A program made the position numbers and the translations under genes. The notes under the pieces were generated by a model. It saw nothing but the letters and a program-made list of their open reading frames with translations. It made no database searches and was not told the DNA's origin. From NCBI GenBank assembly GCA_002049785.1, contig MUKB01000012.1:1-22014 (forward strand): 22,014 bases of DNA, read 5' to 3'. Positions 20,233 to 22,014 of this stretch are shown piece after piece. The DNA comes from Caldifarciminota bacterium 4484_100 (GTDB lineage Bacteria; Hydrothermota; Tepidihabitantia; SM23-42). Numbering within the stretch: the stretch's first letter is position 1; each line of letters opens with the position of its first letter.

Positions 20233-21463
20233 TTTTCTCCTTAAATATGTTTTTTATAATTTCATAGGTTGGTTTCAGGTCTTTATATTCGACAAAAACC
20301 ATAACATCGGTATGCACGGTCAGAACTTCCCAGAGGTTTATTCCTTTTTTTGATATCGGGGTGACAATCTTCTTGATGATCCCTGGTTCGTTGATGAATT
20401 TCAGACTGCGCACCACAATCTTTCCAATCCCTTTTTTTAAATTCAGAACCTTCAGGTTTTTAATACGGTTGAGCAGGGGGGAAAGGAGTCTATAGGCGGG
20501 TTCTGCCCTCTGTTCCGCAGTATAGATTGCAATAAGGTTATCAGAAATTGTAATCGAGTAGATTGAGATATCGTGGCGGGCTAAACGCTGGGAAATCTTA
20601 TGCAGTATCCCGGGTGTTTCAGGAATGGCCTCACCAATAAAGGTGAGAACGGCAAATGCGGTCTTTGACGCCTGTACCGTCACTTCCTTGGAAAAGCGGA
20701 TTTCGGTTCCACCCCGGGATTTAGTAGAGACCACCCTCATAAGTTTTAAGGAGGTGCGATGTTTTAACGAGATTGGATTTAGAACTTGGGCACCACTTGC
20801 TGCAACCAGCCCCAGACTTTCAGAATCGAGATAGTTTAATTCTTTACCGGTTTTTATAATCCCTGGGTCCAGACTCATTACGCCCTTGACATCCTTGAGC
20901 AGGACCAGCTCCTCCGCGCCGAGAAGTTCGGCCATCAAAAGGGCAGAAATATCACTTCCACCCCGGCCCAGGGTCAGAATGCGATCCCTGGAATCGCGGG
21001 CAACAAAACCGGGGATGATGATGATTGTGCCTTTCTTCAGCAAAGGCAATAGATATTTTTTGACGGCCATTCTGCTTTTTTTGAGCAGAGAGAAATTTCT
21101 TCTCTCGTTGATCTTTTTCGGTGAGAGCTCACCTTTTTCCCGGAGTGATATATAGATGGGCCACTCCTTCATCCAGGGGAGTATTGCCTTTACCCTCTGT
21201 TTGAGATTGATGAATGCGGATTCAAAGAGAAGCGCTGATTGGACTTCACCCAGACCGACAAACTGTTCGAAGTTGTAGAAGTCAGGTCTGGGTATGGCAC
21301 TGAGATAGGTCTTTATCAGATTGTCGGTATTGCCTTTCATCGCTGATACCACAAGGCATATCTTCTTTGGTCGGTATTTTAGAAGGGAACGACCGATTTC
21401 GATAAATTTATCCGGGGTGGTGAGGAGTGAACCTCCGATTTTAAAGACCTTAATATTTTTCAT
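20225..21463 (-). CDS. lysC: Aspartate kinase
   Basis: 412 residues. An N-terminal amino-acid-kinase domain opens FKIGGSLL (K8-G-G-S, ATP site; most bacterial enzymes have KYGGTS here, so this reads closer to the archaeal-like variant). It has VVSAMKGNTDNLI, GFVARDSRDRILTLGRGGSDISALLMA (the conserved GRGGSD) and LKDVKGVMSLDPGI. Two C-terminal ACT domains (about 265-335 with GEAIPETPGILHKISQRLARHDISI, and 340-410) are the usual allosteric lysine or threonine sensors. It catalyses the first step of the aspartate family pathway. ATG at 21463 overlaps the lysA stop by 14 nt and dapL by 8 nt: a compact lysA-lysC-dapL operon. Whether homoserine dehydrogenase is fused elsewhere is not visible. Length fits a monofunctional enzyme. 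Confidence 0.93.
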   Translation of the reverse strand: MKNIKVFKIGGSLLTTPDKFIEIGRSLLKYRPKKICLVVSAMKGNTDNLIKTYLSAIPRPDFYNFEQFVGLGEVQSALLFESAFINLKQRVKAILPWMKEWPIYISLREKGELSPKKINERRNFSLLKKSRMAVKKYLLPLLKKGTIIIIPGFVARDSRDRILTLGRGGSDISALLMAELLGAEELVLLKDVKGVMSLDPGIIKTGKELNYLDSESLGLVAASGAQVLNPISLKHRTSLKLMRVVSTKSRGGTEIRFSKEVTVQASKTAFAVLTFIGEAIPETPGILHKISQRLARHDISIYSITISDNLIAIYTAEQRAEPAYRLLSPLLNRIKNLKVLNLKKGIGKIVVRSLKFINEPGIIKKIVTPISKKGINLWEVLTVHTDVMVFVEYKDLKPTYEIIKNIFKEKND

Positions 21464-22014
21464 CTCTGATAAGGGTTCTGAAGTTCTGTTGTTTACGAAT
21501 CATAATTAACCTTTTATCAAACAGGTATTCTGCGGGTAAGAGGCGGCCATTATAGTTTGACGCCATTGTTCGGGTATAGGCGCCGCAGTTTTTTATCATT
21601 AGTAAATCGCCCAGTTTCAATTTTGGTAGTTTGTAGCATCCGAATTCGTCGCTATTCTCACAGAGTGGTCCTGCCACCCGCGTTTGGTATTTCGGTCTTC
21701 GACTTTTATTCAGAGGGACGATATTATGGAATGCGCCATAAAGTGCGGGTCGGGGATTTTCCGTCATTCCCGCATCTATTATGTATAAAGGCATTCTGTT
21801 GCGTTTCTTTATTGAAATTATCCTGGTGATGATATATCCACCATTTCCTACAACAAATCTGCCCGGTTCGAGCATCAATTTTATGTTGTGTCTTTTCACA
21901 AACTTCTTATAAGCCTGGCTGACCACCTTGAGGTTGAGGGGGCGGTCATCTGAATCATAGGGGATTCCAAAGCCACCGCCGAGGTTAACACTAGAAACTT
22001 TTATCCTTTTTTTC
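21450..22014 (-). CDS. lysA: Diaminopimelate decarboxylase, C-terminal part (partial)
   Basis: The frame is open to the window edge, so only the last 187 residues are seen. LNLGGGFGIPYD (the glycine-rich PLP phosphate loop of alanine-racemase-fold decarboxylases), LEPGRFVVGNGGYIITRI, YIIDAGMTENPRPALYGAFHNI and the substrate-side segment GPLCENSDEF identify LysA, which turns meso-diaminopimelate into lysine. The late GAYTRTMASNYNGRLLPAEYL (tyrosine near the PLP) is also typical. The catalytic cysteine of the family lies in the GPLCEN-S-D block and is present. It is upstream of, and overlaps, lysC. Its promoter and start are beyond the window. Confidence 0.95.
   Translation of the reverse strand, partial: KKRIKVSSVNLGGGFGIPYDSDDRPLNLKVVSQAYKKFVKRHNIKLMLEPGRFVVGNGGYIITRIISIKKRNRMPLYIIDAGMTENPRPALYGAFHNIVPLNKSRRPKYQTRVAGPLCENSDEFGCYKLPKLKLGDLLMIKNCGAYTRTMASNYNGRLLPAEYLFDKRLIMIRKQQNFRTLIRDEKY

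Overview
The window looks like chromosomal DNA of an uncultured, diderm, probably anaerobic bacterium. The evidence is a TolC-type outer-membrane factor with a periplasmic adaptor, a stand-alone HypD (NiFe-hydrogenase maturation), a radical-SAM protein of the PflA-like COG1313 group, and an LL-diaminopimelate aminotransferase lysine route. Short degenerate tandem repeats in the one long intergenic region, together with this gene content, remind me of candidate phylum WOR-3/Stahlbacteria and its relatives. That placement is inference from memory, not a search. I see no insertion sequence, prophage, CRISPR array, rRNA or tRNA.

Layout. (1) 1-487, minus: rpsO followed closely by the start of pnp (cut by the window edge). 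(2) 488-1235: the only long non-coding stretch, holding divergent promoters, several tandem micro-repeat families and two similar hairpins. (3) 1236-6037, plus: a Yip1-type membrane protein, then a tripartite MacAB-TolC-like export cluster (outer-membrane factor, periplasmic adaptor, ABC ATPase, MacB-type permease). The first two export genes are damaged. (4) 9863-6047, minus: accD (frameshifted and internally deleted), a MalK/UgpC-type ATPase and a class A penicillin-binding protein, all overlapping. (5) 9964-10551, plus: a small two-helix HAMP protein divergent from accD. (6) 12561-10557, minus: sucC-sucD. (7) 12678-15818, plus: a 1046-residue GGDEF-ATPase-TPR protein divergent from sucC. 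(8) 19014-15825, minus: a GAF-GGDEF protein, hypD and a PflA-like radical-SAM gene. (9) 22014-19066, minus: lysA (partial), lysC and dapL, overlapping end to end.

How the genes work together. sucCD gives the substrate-level phosphorylation step between succinyl-CoA and succinate. lysA-lysC-dapL is a lysine/peptidoglycan precursor operon, and PBP1A polymerises the wall. AccD, if functional, would feed fatty-acid synthesis. Two diguanylate cyclases with different control architecture suggest c-di-GMP signalling, one of them next to a hydrogenase-maturation gene.

Three things stand out. First, three genes (tolC-like, adaptor, accD) each lack an internal block that the family normally has, and two of them also change reading frame at the junction. 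This is either an assembly defect or real recurrent deletion. Second, every promoter I can recognise has a TTGAC(A/T) -35 box and a spacer of exactly 16 nt, and three genes appear to be transcribed with almost no leader. Third, the GGDEF-STAND-ATPase-TPR protein is an uncommon signalling architecture, with an 18-bp palindrome over its -10 box.
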